Shown here: positions 15,901 to 27,442 of the stretch, one piece after another
How the letters are laid out: each line of letters starts with the position of its first letter
How positions within the stretch are numbered: position 1 is the first letter of the stretch
Source of the DNA: Lutraria lutraria
Taxonomy: Eukaryota; Mollusca; Bivalvia; Venerida; Mactridae
DNA length: 64,000 nucleotides
Direction: 5' to 3'
Assembly (NCBI GenBank): GCA_964023205.1
Contig: OZ026841.1
Span: 25,623,561 to 25,687,560 of the forward strand
Notes under the pieces: generated by a model
What the model saw: only the letters and a program-made list of their open reading frames with translations
Told to the model about the DNA's origin: nothing
Databases searched by the model: none
Position numbers and translations under genes: made by a program

Positions 15901-18900
15901 AAACGACTATATTAATTTACACCTCCGATAATGCTACCGACTCGACCCGTTCTTTCATAGAACCAAATATGTCCCTTTCTAAATTACTACATGTATATGT
16001 CCCCTACTATGTAATATGGCCTGTTTCTGCAGAATAAACACGTAGTATCGTATTGTTTTATTGTCCCATAAACCAATCAACAATAAAAGTATCAACTGAA
16101 ACACTGATTGTTAATGATTAACTTTTACTTCTCACCGGGGTGCATTAATTAGCGCTACACGTGGCAAGCATACCATAAAGATCGTCTGCGATAAGATTAG
16201 TTGATGTTACTGTGGTATGACAATGTATATACTGACCCATAATTATCAATAAAATTAAAATACAATATCTTTTATATCACGCAATATGTCATAAATCGAC
16301 GATTTACACCTCTAATCAAACTTGTATTCGTTATTGAGAATTGTGACAAAAAAAACAACTTTATTTAATTTTCCGATCGTTACTGAAGAAATATTAAATA
16401 TGAAACTACGTGGAATACTTATTTAAGTAATTAGTAGAAATTATGTAGTGAACAATTTTCATCTTTATTTAGCACTTTGGATGTGTACTGACTGTCATGG
16501 GTTTGGTATTTACAGAAACCCAAATTAGTAAAATCATGATACAATAAAATATAAATTTTAACATACTTCGACATATACAAAACTACCATAAAGTCTAGAC
16601 ATCATTAAATATTAATTAACTGAACAAAGAAAATATTGCGCAATAGTTATTAGTTATTTTAAAGGTGTTTAAAAGAAGTAAATCTATAGTTGAAAGATGG
16701 TTTGTCTAACTAATTGTTCAACACCTTTGGTATAAGATATATACATGTGCAGCTTCTTTACCTTTAAGTAATTCGTACATATAGGTATTAATATATCATG
16801 TAATTGTTAAACTTAATCATGTCCTCATTGTATTATTTGTGTTTGCTTATAACTATTCGTGTAGATCTGCAGTGAACTTTAATTATTATGACATAATCTA
16901 ATGTCGGGGTATATGTACGTCAATGATTAACTTGCTACTTTTTACACTTCCAAGAGACACAATGATAATTATGTTAAATGTTACGAATCTAAAACCATTC
17001 ATTTAATTACTGCATTTTGAAAGTCTACATATAATCTGTCACATTATGTTTTATTTGCCAAGATATCGCTTATTGTCTGTGTATGGATAAATTTTCAGTT
17101 CAATTCGTTTTAAATAATAATAACAATTTTCGTCTGGTTTTGTGTATCAAATCACATGCATGCAAAACATTAATTAGTGGTTTATAACATAATGTGTGAA
17201 AGAACTTAATTATTGACTCAATACTATCAGGTTGACGCACCAGTATTGACTTTTCCTATATGTGTTCTGCTTGGCGAATTAAGATAAAGTCCTCGGAAGT
17301 AGATAATATTTTAGCGCAAGAACGACAATCTTCCAAGGGAGACTACCTAGTTATGGGAAAGGGCCATAATGATACCCGAAAATAATTATTCATTTAATAC
17401 TGTTAACGGTTTTTTAACAATTAAGTACTAGTAACTACTTGTACCTTCAAAACCACTTTGCCAATTTTGTTGATTGTTGGTTGTCACTCTCTTAGTTGAA
17501 GCAGTAGTATCACGTATCTTTTAAAAACATTTTATAAAAACTTTGTTGCTAACTGCTAACTTGTTGGTATAAAGCATGGCATATTTTAACGCAAAATTAG
17601 GGTAAGCATATTTACTTTCATTATTAGAAATTGAAACATTCTCTTCAAATACATGTATTATTTAAGGTATCAATGATGTTTATATCAACGTAACTAACCA
17701 CAAAATGATCGCATCTAAGGCTATCGGAACAAATAAATGGATGTCAGCGTCTACAGCTAAACCGGAAGTCACCATTTACGGCAAATGTAAGTAAATTAAT
17801 TCAATCCACAGATTCGCATACAAAATTCCTTGCTTATGTCTCACAAAGACACTGTTTAATAAGATAAATGTTTTCCATATTGTCATGCCTAAGTATCTGA
17901 GCTGTACATGTTTTAAAATTGTTTCTGATGTGTGAAGAACATTTGTTGTTACAGTATCTAATTCAACCAATTAGAATGTAAGCTTTACGTACAATTCTGA
18001 ATATTTAAATCATTTCAAAATGAGTCATAAACATAGTTATCTCCCCTCATATATCTGGTCATTGCGCTGATCAACGTATCTTTCCTAAGACTCAGTAAAT
18101 TCACACAGCTTATTATTCCTATGATCATACACAGTAACTAAAGGTGGACTGAGTCTTGGTAGTTTGAGCGACGATGATGTGAACGCTGACTATGGCAGTG
18201 CAGCCACAATAGACTACAAACCATTTATAGCCAATCCGGTCAAAACCATGACCAAGACTTCTAGGATGCTACGAAACAGGTAATCATAGTATGCCCCTGT
18301 TGTGTGGCGTTTAAAGTATTGAATATTTTATCGTTTGATAGTGAACAATGTAGAGCTGCAACGATTCACTCAGAACAGATTCGATTCGATTCCGATACCA
18401 AATTCCTCGATTCGATAATTTTCGATTCGATTCATATTTGACATATTGCTGGTAACTTAATAGGTTAGTTTTATTCTATTTTGCATGTTTGTGTGATAAA
18501 TGAATGCCTGTCTTACAAGTATCCAGAATATAGTAGTATATCTATAGGGTGTTTTAAATTATTCCGAAGCATTAATTAGGATAATATGAAACCTTAAATA
18601 GTGAAGGATTTCGTCCAGAACAACTTAAATAACAAACTTTTCTGTTGACATATTGAATAAAAAAAATCACAATCTATGACTTACATGTAGAGTCTTACTT
18701 ACTTACTTAATTCTAAGTTTATTTGACAGCTGCTGCGGGTGTCACAGAGAATAACTAAAAATATCTGCAAATACATTTTAACTGTTTTTGTTTGTACAAT
18801 AAACAAACAAACAAAAAACAACATCATAGTTTTATATCTTATGAGATCTTAATTATTAGATCAACAGAAATTCATTAAATATTTTGAAATTAAAACATCA

Positions 18901-21900
18901 AAAGAACACAGGAAATTTCTGTTAACAATTTTTATCGATAAATGATCACACCACTACTTTCTGTTGACTAGAAAAAAAAAAAAAAAAACACACTTGATAA
19001 TCAACAATTAAGTAATGGACAACCACGACTTTGAATTGTGCTGTCTGGGCGCATGTCTTGCAGTGGATTTGTATGTATCAAGTTTGACCTGTCAAACATT
19101 ATTTTTTTCTTTACATAAGACGGCCAAAGTTAGTTTCATTGACCAGTGACATAAGTCTTTTTCTCTGACATATCGGATACTTCATATCGACCGAGTGTTC
19201 GCGTTTCATATTGATGCTGCATTAGATTGGTCGTGCTGCCGGAATTTGGATAGTTTACATTGGCAAAACACGTTTTACATGTTGCTTTCGCATGTGAAAC
19301 ATCACGGAACCCACAATGTTCCCAAAACCTCAAAGTTCAATGTTTTTGGTGCATCTTTTAGCTCGGGAGAAACCATTGTTGCTTAGTTATATATACTGAC
19401 CAATCGTACGCCGCGTAACAAAAGTCAACATGTTTAAAGTGCGGATACAGATGTGCCATTGTCGGCGCGTATGTTTAAAATGCGGATCGAATCGAATTTT
19501 TCAGTCTCTGCATCGAAATCGAATCGACGGGTGTGGAACCGGTTTTTCGATTCATTGGAGCTAATCGTTGCACTTCTAGAACAATGCGATATTATCATTT
19601 CATTATTCAAATATTTCTGATATGTGGAAATACATATTATATCCTTGAATATCAAGCAATACATTTAAATTTTTGTTAGCAACATTGTAATTGGTAAAGG
19701 CTTTTTGCAAATCTCATTTTATATAAATTCTGAAATGTGATTGATTCACCGAAAAGAATGTGTAAATGTATATTATGTTTATTTATGTTATTTTAAAAGT
19801 TCATTCACTTTAGTAATTTCAGTACTGTTCAAGTAAAAACTGTTCAGCATTTCGCGATGTAAACATGAAAATAAATGTATGCACGAAATTTAATGTTTTT
19901 TTAATATTTTTTTTTTAGAATTCAGAAGTTTTGTAATATTTCATTCTTCGTGTCTCCAGCTCCTTATGTTGACTTCGAGACAATTGGTATAAACATAACC
20001 GTACATACTGGTTGTCATGACGACGGAGACTTCCAACCCGCATTAATGTATTGGAACAATGGTAAATAAACTTAGACATGGCATATATTTTGAAATTACA
20101 AATTCGTTACGCAAAGGTTTATTTTTCTCGAAACTTAAATTCGTATTAGGTTTCCTGAAGTAAAACTAAACAATCGAAAGTTCAACTCTATTTCCTCTAA
20201 TCCTTTATCTCAATATGCGAGTTATTCTTCGTTGGATTATATTTTACATCGGGTTACATGAATAGTTAAGTAAGGTTCCTGAACCATTCATACACTTAAA
20301 TAATTATTCATAACATTATTGTTTAAACATATGACCAGGTACTGTTCCTGAAATTATTTATTTTTATAATTGGAAAGATAAACTTAAAATTGACTGATTG
20401 GACGTGCCACCAATATAAATAATAAGTGAATGATATTGTATTATAGATATGTATAAGGAGTATAATTATATATCATCAGTACATATGCATGAAGACGGAT
20501 GCCAAACACATCAGGAATTAAGTTACACAGTGTAAAACTAACAGTATATAAAAACGATGTTTTGAAATACTCTGAATCATTACAGTAAAATGATTCAGTA
20601 AAAAAACTATGTGAAAAATATATTAAATCTAATCATACAAACATTTTAGCATAAACACCCTCTCATAACCCAGACAAGCTATAAAACAATGTTACATTAT
20701 TCTTGATATTCCAGTTAAAGAACAATGGGTTCACATTGATGAAGGTTGTAGATCACATATTGCTGCTGTAATGGACTCATATGTTTATACGTCTGAGGTA
20801 TACTATCAACTTGTTATTATTTGTTATTACTTTTTGATGCACTATATCATTTTGTGTTTATTCAGTAAGTGCTTATTTCTGTGATAAAATGTTCGTTTAC
20901 AATCAAAGTTAATGTTTGCATCAAGATCTGTTTTTTCTTGCATTGAGCTCATTGCACCAAGTGTTTCAACACAAATAACTGACTGTGTCTTTTACAAATT
21001 CTTTTTTTTTTCAGATTTGCAAATCAGATTCAGATTCAATCTACAGAGGAAAACGCAGTGTACTTGGCAATACGACAAGTACACTTGCATCATCAAGAAT
21101 GTTTTCTGTTGCACGTATTAACAAAACTTTCCCTAACCACCCTCCTAGAATAATTACAAATACTATTCATGTGTTGGAAGATCATTCTCTTGAAACAGAC
21201 ATAGATACGGTTGATGTGGATAATGATACATTAATTTTCGACATAAAAGAGCAACCTAGACATTTAAATTGTACTACTGAACAAACCACTGGAAAACTTC
21301 GTTGCTTACTAGAGGCTGATTACTACGGATATGATTCGATTAAAATAAAAATAACTGAGACAGGGTTACCACCAACTGAAACTATACTGTTTGATGAAAA
21401 AAGTATTTTCATTAATATTTCAGCTGTAAGCGACAAAACCGACCGATACTTCATTAAACCTAATGGAACAATCTATTCCGATAAACGTCCATCGATGGTA
21501 TTCACGTATACAGTTGAAGCGAATGCTACATCGTCCTTGTATCTTGGAGCTATGTTATTAGCAGATGTTGACGGTAACGAAACGTTTGTCGCAATACCCA
21601 AGTTCACACCTCTTGGCAATTCTACTTATACACTCAACAAGCATGATGCCTTGAACTATCCACTTGAAAATGTTTCGTCTAGAAACTACCGCAGTCTAAA
21701 TGCACAAAATATTATGTTTCAATATTCCCCTGACCTTAATGGAAATATAACCTTACAGTTGATATCACGGGCATCAAAAGGCGATTATACTCCGTCCGTG
21801 ACATTAAACTTATTTGTACTCTTAAATCCTTGTGTTCATGGACATTGTAGTCATCCCGTGCTTGGAAAACAAGGTTGCCATGACACAAAGCGTTCTAAAT

Positions 21901-22680
21901 CTTTTGATGAATTCATCTGCGTCTGCAACCCGGGTTACGAAGATGAATGGTGTCAGACAGACACCAATGAGTGTGCCGGAGAACCATGTGCACTGATGTT
22001 TGATTGCGAGGACCTGGTCAATGATTACAAATGCAACATCAACATTCCAAAACTGATGGCGATACTGATATGTTCTGCATTAGCTATAGGGGCAACAGGA
22101 TTCTTTGTATTTAAAATATTGAAGAGGTGTAAGATCTACAAGCTAAATAAAATTGGTGTGAGCACGTAAGTAGTCTTGTTTTGGTGTTCTGTCTGATATT
22201 CCTGTCAAATATAGTGATCTTATACTTGTATATAATTTCACAGAATAAGCTTAATAAAATAATTCCGTTTTATGGTTCCTGAAAAATTGCAGAAAAATTA
22301 TGAGTGTACTAAGGATGTAAGTAGTTCATCATTTGTAATAAATTAAAGAATGTTTTTATAAATATTTATATTTCAGAGAAAATTTGAAAGGTTCTTACAT
22401 CAAAACAGAGTATACTTTTGACAACCCGCTTGATATTCGACCATCAACAAGCGGGTCAGAGGGACTAGAACTTCAGAACACAGCTCCACTGGCTACAGAA
22501 AAGCCCAAAGAAGTGGTTAATATCAATACATTGATGTCGGCTGAAGGATTGCTTGCTCCTACTCATCATGCCCAGACAGGGAAAACATCGGGTAAGAAAA
22601 AAATTGATTCCAAAGAAACCCGTTTTGACGAGGAAAAGAAGTTTCTTGAAGAAAGCCTACAATCAACGAATGCGATATAA
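1..22680 (+). CDS. Giant single-pass membrane protein with tandem beta-sandwich repeats, PAN, cadherin-like and EGF modules (5' end outside window)
   Basis: I recognise the architecture but no named gene. Twenty-three exons join in phase: 1-104, 466-743, 1147-1350, 1625-1825, 2114-2244, 2686-2845, 3258-3328, 3804-3961, 4267-5466, 5764-5858, 6139-6672, 7211-7388, 7661-7845, 8188-8879, 9073-10523, 10703-14082, 14374-14688, 17667-17786, 18135-18279, 19919-20061, 20715-20797, 21015-22165 and 22377-22680. They total 11,283 nt, or 3,760 residues plus TAA. In order the product shows a Cys-containing beta-rich region, an RRKR site, at least thirteen repeats with an 'ESGI..Y...IG' core and a 'D.TPP..G.V.DG' linker, one PAN/apple module, a cadherin-like stretch, EGF-like modules, a membrane helix and a charged tail. 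This points to a type I surface protein with a very long ectodomain for adhesion or ligand binding (inference). The N terminus and signal peptide lie upstream of the window. Confidence 0.85.
4267..5466 (+). CDS. Exon with furin-type site, first beta-sandwich repeat and PAN/apple module
   Basis: This 1,200-nt exon encodes 400 residues. A basic site ERRKRS (codons near 4467-4484) fits proprotein-convertase cleavage and would separate the N-terminal block from the repeat region. Next comes a beta-sandwich repeat (VKLFYAIGTHRGG ... PVYWSVKARNSQGLES) ending in a 'D.TLPDGRVE' linker. A PAN/apple-like module sits near 5030-5210, with the spacing EICAQRC ... NCVSFDF ... CDLHD typical of that fold, which binds protein or carbohydrate ligands. 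The exon ends with another linker, DFTPPEPG. The PAN call rests on Cys spacing and the C.SF.F core. Confidence 0.8.
5764..14688 (+). CDS. Tandem FN3-like/Ig-like repeat block
   Basis: Nine exons encode about 2,270 residues of diverged repeats, each with a core such as DPESGIDHYEV, DSESGIARYFVAIG or DEESGIDNERFEVCIG, followed by strands and a linker such as DKSPPNPGTVLDG, DVTPPNAGMVQDG or DKTPPEKG. The 3,380-nt exon 10703-14082 carries several repeats uninterrupted. Near 12300-13220 the repeat pattern is replaced by a roughly 300-residue unique segment (GFFPGEGHEFITFSN...; Thr-rich patch TTTTMASITT), then a Cys-rich stretch CYPCIAPCQDLCNQPC. N-glycosylation sequons are frequent, consistent with an ectodomain. 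I call the fold FN3-like from strand pattern only. Confidence 0.75.
6754..7017 (-). repeat. tRNA-derived SINE with (AAAC)n tail and 11-bp target duplication
   Basis: Read on the minus strand the element starts with a tRNA-like head carrying box A (TGGACGAGTGATTAA) and box B (GGTTCGAGCCCC), then a conserved body and an (AAAC)n tail, seen on the plus strand as (TTTG)n. ATCTGAGTTGA at 6742-6752 and again at 7020-7030 is the target-site duplication. The same family occurs at 45165 and 62112. It lies in an intron of the giant membrane protein gene. It resembles tRNA-derived SINEs known from molluscs; I cannot name the family from sequence alone. Confidence 0.85.
14705..17366. mobile_element. Probable 2.66-kb DNA element with inverted termini, no visible transposase
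   Basis: The left end TGGCCCTTTCCCATAACTAG recurs inverted at the right end (CTAGTTATGGGAAAGGGCCA), with weaker similarity continuing inwards (ACTTCC-containing stretches). It fills most of the 3-kb intron after exon 14374-14688 and starts only 16 bp past that exon's donor. I see no clean target duplication and no long reading frame inside, so it is probably non-autonomous or decayed. Confidence 0.5.
15691..15730. repeat. Perfect 40-bp palindrome
   Basis: Twenty bases starting CAAGGACTTATATACATACA are followed directly by their exact reverse complement with no spacer. It lies inside the inverted-end element at 14.7-17.4 kb and could extrude a cruciform. Confidence 0.9.
18351..19578 (-). mobile_element. 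Short hAT-type element, copy A, with 8-bp target duplication and BED-finger remnant
   Basis: The ends are TAGAGCTGCAACGATT and, inverted, AATCGTTGCACTTCTA, flanked by GAACAATG at 18343-18350 and 19579-19586. An 8-bp duplication and TAGRGCTGCAACGATT-type ends fit hAT transposons. On the minus strand near 19333-19136 it encodes a BED zinc-finger fragment (FWEHCGF ... CKTCFANVNYP ... STTNLMQH). No catalytic transposase region is present, so it is an internally deleted copy. It sits in the intron between exons 18135-18279 and 19919-20061. Confidence 0.85.
21015..22165 (+). CDS. Exon with RGKR site, cadherin-like stretch, EGF-like modules and membrane helix
   Basis: The exon opens with a second basic site, YRGKRS, close to the start of the block that ends in the membrane anchor. 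A cadherin-like pattern follows: HPPRIITNTIHVLEDHS, then VDVDNDTLIF, then ADYYGYDSIKIKITE. This resembles tandem cadherin-like repeats with ED..L, D.D.D and Y.G.DS signatures. Residues near the end form EGF-like modules (CVHGHC ... CVCNPGYEDEWC; NECAGEPC ... DYKC). The hydrophobic segment LMAILICSALAIGATGFFVF is the membrane helix and the basic KRCKIYKLNK after it sets an N-out topology. Confidence 0.85.
22377..22680 (+). CDS. Terminal exon: cytoplasmic tail with FDNP motif and stop
   Basis: About 100 residues after the membrane anchor, polar and rich in Glu, Lys and Ser. The tail contains YTFDNPLDI, which matches the FDNP part of FxNPxY endocytic signals but lacks the final Tyr. Tyrosine is present just upstream (SYIKTEYTF). 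No catalytic domain is visible, so signalling, if any, would be through adaptors. TAA ends the frame at 22678-22680. Confidence 0.8.
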
Positions 22681-23332
22681 ACGACCAGATAGCCAGATGA
22701 CGGATATCAACGTGTAAATGAATTATTCAATTCATTTAACAATTTTGATAGTTTGTGAATGAGACTTTAACTGCATTTAGACTGTTGCTTCCAGATTATA
22801 TAATCAGATTGTTCTATGTATTTAGGTAATATGATGTCGCTTTTTATGTCATCGTTAAATGTGCTTTATTTGTTTCTGCTAAGTGGTAAAACAATTAAAT
22901 AGTTAGTTGTGAACATTTTGTGAACGTTAGCCGTCTAGGCCCAATGTCTTCTATGTAGAAATCCTTCCATACTTTTTTGTATAATTACTGACTGTAAATG
23001 TGTGGTGTGAAATGCGTTTTTATCTTTCCCAAAAAGGTCCGACTGTTGATTGAAAAAGTCAGAAAATCTGTTTAATAAAAAAACTTACTAAAAGCCATTT
23101 TATATGACAATTCTAAAAGTTCATTGCATTCTCAAAACCTAAGCATGTGTAGTCAAATCAGCATTTAAATTAATAAGCATTTATAATAATAAGTATATCA
23201 AATGAAAGTTGTTCCAAATTTTGAAATGTAAATCTTGAGTCTGGTCCATTTGGTGCAATGGTGTTGTATTGAAGTACACGCTATTTGTATTCTTCTTGGT
23301 AGTTTTATAACTTTTGTATTTTCTTAAATAAA
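22681..23332 (+). other. Probable 3' UTR with AATAAA polyadenylation signals
   Basis: The AT-rich stretch after the stop has AATAAA near 23073 and again at about 23327-23332, the latter a plausible main polyadenylation signal. No other coding pattern is seen. Confidence 0.5.
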
Positions 23333-26059
23333 ATAGTTGAGCTATTTGTCATTGTCCTGTCTTGGAGCTCTTTGTACGAGGAGATCGCATTTATCTAAAC
23401 ATGGATACAAACAGAAAAAATATAAAAAAATGGGATGAATAATGTCAAATGGACGGTTGGTTTAAGAAACGTTTCTACAGAAAACGTAAAATGGTGTAAT
23501 TGAATGCTTACTAGTGCATTAAAACAAAGAAAAAGTATTTAATTCAAGTAGCGAACAGATTCCAGGGAGAACAAATCCGACTTATCATTGAACAACGTAA
23601 TCGTAATTGAAAATAAATAAAATCTAAGATAACTACAGCATGACAAACACCAGACAAATTCAAAGGAACAACAATCTGGGAAAAACATCACAAAGCCGCC
23701 ATTATAGCTCCCCCACCCACCTCCAAAACCAAGGGTATTAAAGTTCTATCGTGTATACAATTTTTTTAAGGTTCAAGTAAATTGTTTTGTTGCACTTTCA
23801 AACATAACAAAGATAATTAAAATGTAATAGTCACTAACGTAGGGTAGATAATAGCACAGACGCTTGTTTAGAAAAAATTACCCCACCCACCACGTTCGCT
23901 CTTATGACTACCAATGTACATACATACATAGAAGATAACAAGCTCTAAACGAAAGCAGAACATATTTTTTGGGTTTTTCAAACAAATATTGCACTTGCGT
24001 CATAATTTCTGGCTTCTATGCACAATTACATCTTTTTTAATTCTATCGACGCCGCTCTCACACTCAAACTTGCAAATACAAGTGTAAATTCCGACGATTT
24101 CCAATTATTTAGTATCGGGGGCTGCTGCGATCGAGAAAATGCTATTTTTAGACATTTTAAAGCGTTTCCGCCTGACCTACGGTCACGTATATGGTCAATA
24201 TCAACACAGAGTTGTCGTTCCTGTGCAATATACACATACATTAATTTTGGTACCCAAATCGAATTTTAGTTTCGGACAGTCTTTTGTGCAATATGTGGAA
24301 TTCAAAGCATTGTGCGTCTTGGTAAGTATTTTATAAAATTCTTCAGTTACTTATTAAATTTAGATACCTATAAATATTAATTACGAGTTATATTAGTAAT
24401 AAAATTAAACAGGTTGGTGTCATATACACATTGTTTTGTTCATATGTTATTTAAAGAAAAAAATTACACTTAAATCGAGAAGTTGTGTTTTACCATAAAT
24501 TAATTTTACTTAGTTAGGGGGATATGTTAATAATTAAGGTTCCACTATAAAGTCTGTCATCGCTGGTGTGACAATCATCTTTTATTGACATTAATTGCAA
24601 TTAATTTTATTTTTGCAGTTATTTCCTTTCATATTATGTTCTTTTTGTTTCTCTATTATTGCTTAACGATTTGGACTACCGGTTTAAATAGATTATCTTA
24701 ACAGTATATGCATCAAAATATATATTTTTTACATTTCAATTATTACTTGTTATTTAAAAGAGTCTATGAACATTTGTTAAAGTGTTTGGACAAATTTACT
24801 GTTACATAGTATTAGTGTGTGTGACAGTGAGTCATTTGTGGAATTTATGAATTAGTGTTGTATTATTCAATGTAACATTGTCTGATTCGTGTTTAGAGTG
24901 GAGAAACTGGGCGTCCCAGGCAGTACAGAGTATCTTGTGGTGTCTGTGATATGTGGCAATACAGATCACGCAACACCGGTGATTAAGTGTTTTTTTATTA
25001 TTTCGGTTTATATATTATTATATATAATGTCTATATTTACTTCTTATTCTTGATACTAAATATAATGGCTCACTTTATAGCCATATATAAAATATGTATA
25101 CATTGTACTTATGATTTAAAACTCGTACAAATAGATATGCACACAATATTTCTTCATATATATATAGAAAAATTGCGTTTTACACAAATTTTCATTTTGT
25201 TTCATCATTAATATTGTTGACCAAATACCAATTTTGAATTGTTTTTTAGACATCATCACCGGAACATGTAAATGGCACTCGATTTAAGTGTTTATAGGGT
25301 CATTAAGTGTGAGTTAGCCAAAAATAACTTGGCAATCGTACTAAATTTATGGCAATAAACATTAAAAATATTCACCCTACAAGTGACGGCAAAATATCAA
25401 TAATTATACAACACATAATCTAAAATTTCCTTGTATTTATATTCTGTATTTTCCTTACGCCATTCTTCTATTGCAAGGAGCAATCGATCGATTTTTATGT
25501 TTATTTTCATTGTAGCGTTTGTATACTTTTCCATTTGATTAAATATTTGATCAAGTACTGCCTTAAAGTACGTGTAATCTTGTTGGTAAATGTGACATGA
25601 TAAGTACCTTTTCGTTAATGTAAATAATAATTATCTCGAGTGTAATATATGCTTTATGTTTATATGCATACTATCTGCTGCTCAACGTAAATACTTCATC
25701 AATTCATTAAAGTCCTCTTTATCATGCTTTTTCAGAATTGTCATATTGTTCTTCATCCTCAATGAATAATGTTTGTCTTTATAGATCTGTGTAATCTGCC
25801 TTTTTTCTTCCTTTTTTCTCTTCACGTTTTTGTCATTGTTATGTTTGTAACAAGATCATATGTGTATAAATTACTTAATAAATTTGTGTTTTGTTCTGTT
25901 CTGTTCTGCTCTTGTTCCCAAATCATTGGGCAAAGACACAGACATTTGTTTAGAAAAACACCCCGCCCACCACGGTCGCACTTACCACTATAAATGCATA
26001 TACTATCTATACTATAATACTATATATGCATTGGACATGTTACTACATTATTTAATCTG

Positions 26060-26500
26060 CACTATACGTTGTGTCGTGTGCAACTCCCATCGTTCTGCAA
26101 GGTCAATGTCACACGTATGCTTAAAAGTAATAATTTTGGTATTTTTGGTGTGTCCGCTCTGTAAATTTGCCATTCATTGAACGATTCTTACATAAGTCAA
26201 TACATTTGTTCAAAAGGTCATCATTTAGTTATTTTTTGCGTGTCCGTTTTGTAACTTTACTATTCTTATAATTATTTGATATTATTACATAACATGCATT
26301 ATACGCTGTGTCGCGCGCAACTCTCATTGCTTTAACTCCAACGTCAATGTCATAAGTAGGGTTAAAAGATAATAATTTTTGTGTTTTGGGCGTGTCCGCT
26401 CTGCAACTTCGTAATTCATTCAAATATTTTTACATAAATGAATACATGTGTTAGCTGTCGTTATACAAAATGTCGCGCTTAACTCTAAAGGTGAAGGTTA
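26060..26500. repeat. Diverged tandem units of about 165-240 bp inside the transposon
   Basis: A unit containing GTGTCGYGYGCAACT, then GTCAATGTCA, then GTGTCCGCTCTG recurs about 240 bp later, and a shorter third copy starts near 26468. Subterminal or internal repeats of this kind are common in large non-autonomous elements. Confidence 0.55.
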
Positions 26501-26664
26501 CAGGCAAAGCATGGATATTTTATCTTATGTGTGTGTGTGGGGGGGGGGGAGTATTCGTCAATCCTGTGACAAAACAATAATAACTTTTATTTTTTCTTCA
26601 ATTTAATTACACATGTATATACAATGAAAATTTTTTGTAATATAATTTTATTTCCTCCACACAG

Positions 26665-26920
26665 GTTACAAGAAATATACGAATTCACATCTTCAATTAA
26701 GCAGTACTCTTCTGCTATAAAAAAAGAAGAAATGTTTTATGTAGGCATGTCCGAAAAAGATGTCTGCCTTCTCAAAAACAGTAAAAATGTCACTGATATA
26801 ATACCATCCCCCTATTTTGTCAGTTCTCAATGTAATGATGAAGTGCATGTTTCAATGTTACTAAACATAGTGAAATATTACAAAGAAAAGGAGAAAAATA
26901 CTTACAAATGTGTATATTAA
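26665..26920 (+). pseudogene. Exon-like open frame with splice acceptor inside the 3.58-kb transposon
   Basis: After a good polypyrimidine-CAG acceptor the frame runs 85 codons (LQEIYEFTSSIKQYSS ... KKEEMFYVGMSEKDVCLL) to TAA, followed closely by AATAAA. The amino-acid composition looks coding. It may be the last exon of the element's own gene or of a captured host gene. I cannot assign a family. Confidence 0.3.
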
Positions 26921-27442
26921 AGTCCAAAACACCTTGTAAAAATTACAAATAATAAAATACTTACAAATGTGAAATATTTAAATGTCCAAAACACCCGAAA
27001 TTCAGCCGACACACCGTTTCAACACAACACCAATATGTCCAGGTAATCGGCCCCTTACACTGCGTTATCGTAATTACGAAATGCAGGGAACCAGACAAAC
27101 CGCGGTACGCGCTAATAGTCTAGTTGTCGCCTGCTTACGTTTTTGTGACAAATGTTCGATCGCAACAGCCCCCACAGTGCAAAACGTGAAAAAGTTGGAA
27201 TTCTACGATATTTAGTTTAGTAGACTTTGGAAAGCGTGTCAGTTAATAAAGAAAAGCCGTTTTAAATAAGCAAAACAGGATTCCAATGTAAGTTTACCTT
27301 TCGTTTGTTAATAAAACCCAAAAATGTGTTCTGCTTTCGTTTAGAGCTTGTTATCTTCTATGTATGTATGTACATTGGTAGTCATAAGAGCGAACGTGGT
27401 GGGTGGGGTAATTTTTTCTAAACAAGCGTCTGTGGATAATAG

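Larger units (their letters stand above)
23855..27434. mobile_element. 3.58-kb DNA transposon with about 120-bp terminal inverted repeats and TSD GATAATAG
   Basis: The first ~110 bp (starting CACAGACGCTTGTTTAGAAA) are repeated almost exactly, inverted, at 27315-27434. GATAATAG flanks both sides (23847-23854 and 27435-27442). An 8-bp duplication suggests hAT, KDZ or a related superfamily. A third, diverged copy of the terminus lies in direct orientation at about 25937-25990, so the element may be composite or nested. No full transposase frame is visible; an exon-like frame at 26665-26920 is listed separately. Confidence 0.85.

Noticed and set aside
24987..25211. Hydrophobic frame rich in Tyr, Ile and Phe inside the transposon
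   Set aside because: Composition simply reflects AT-rich DNA; no domain or splice signal supports it.
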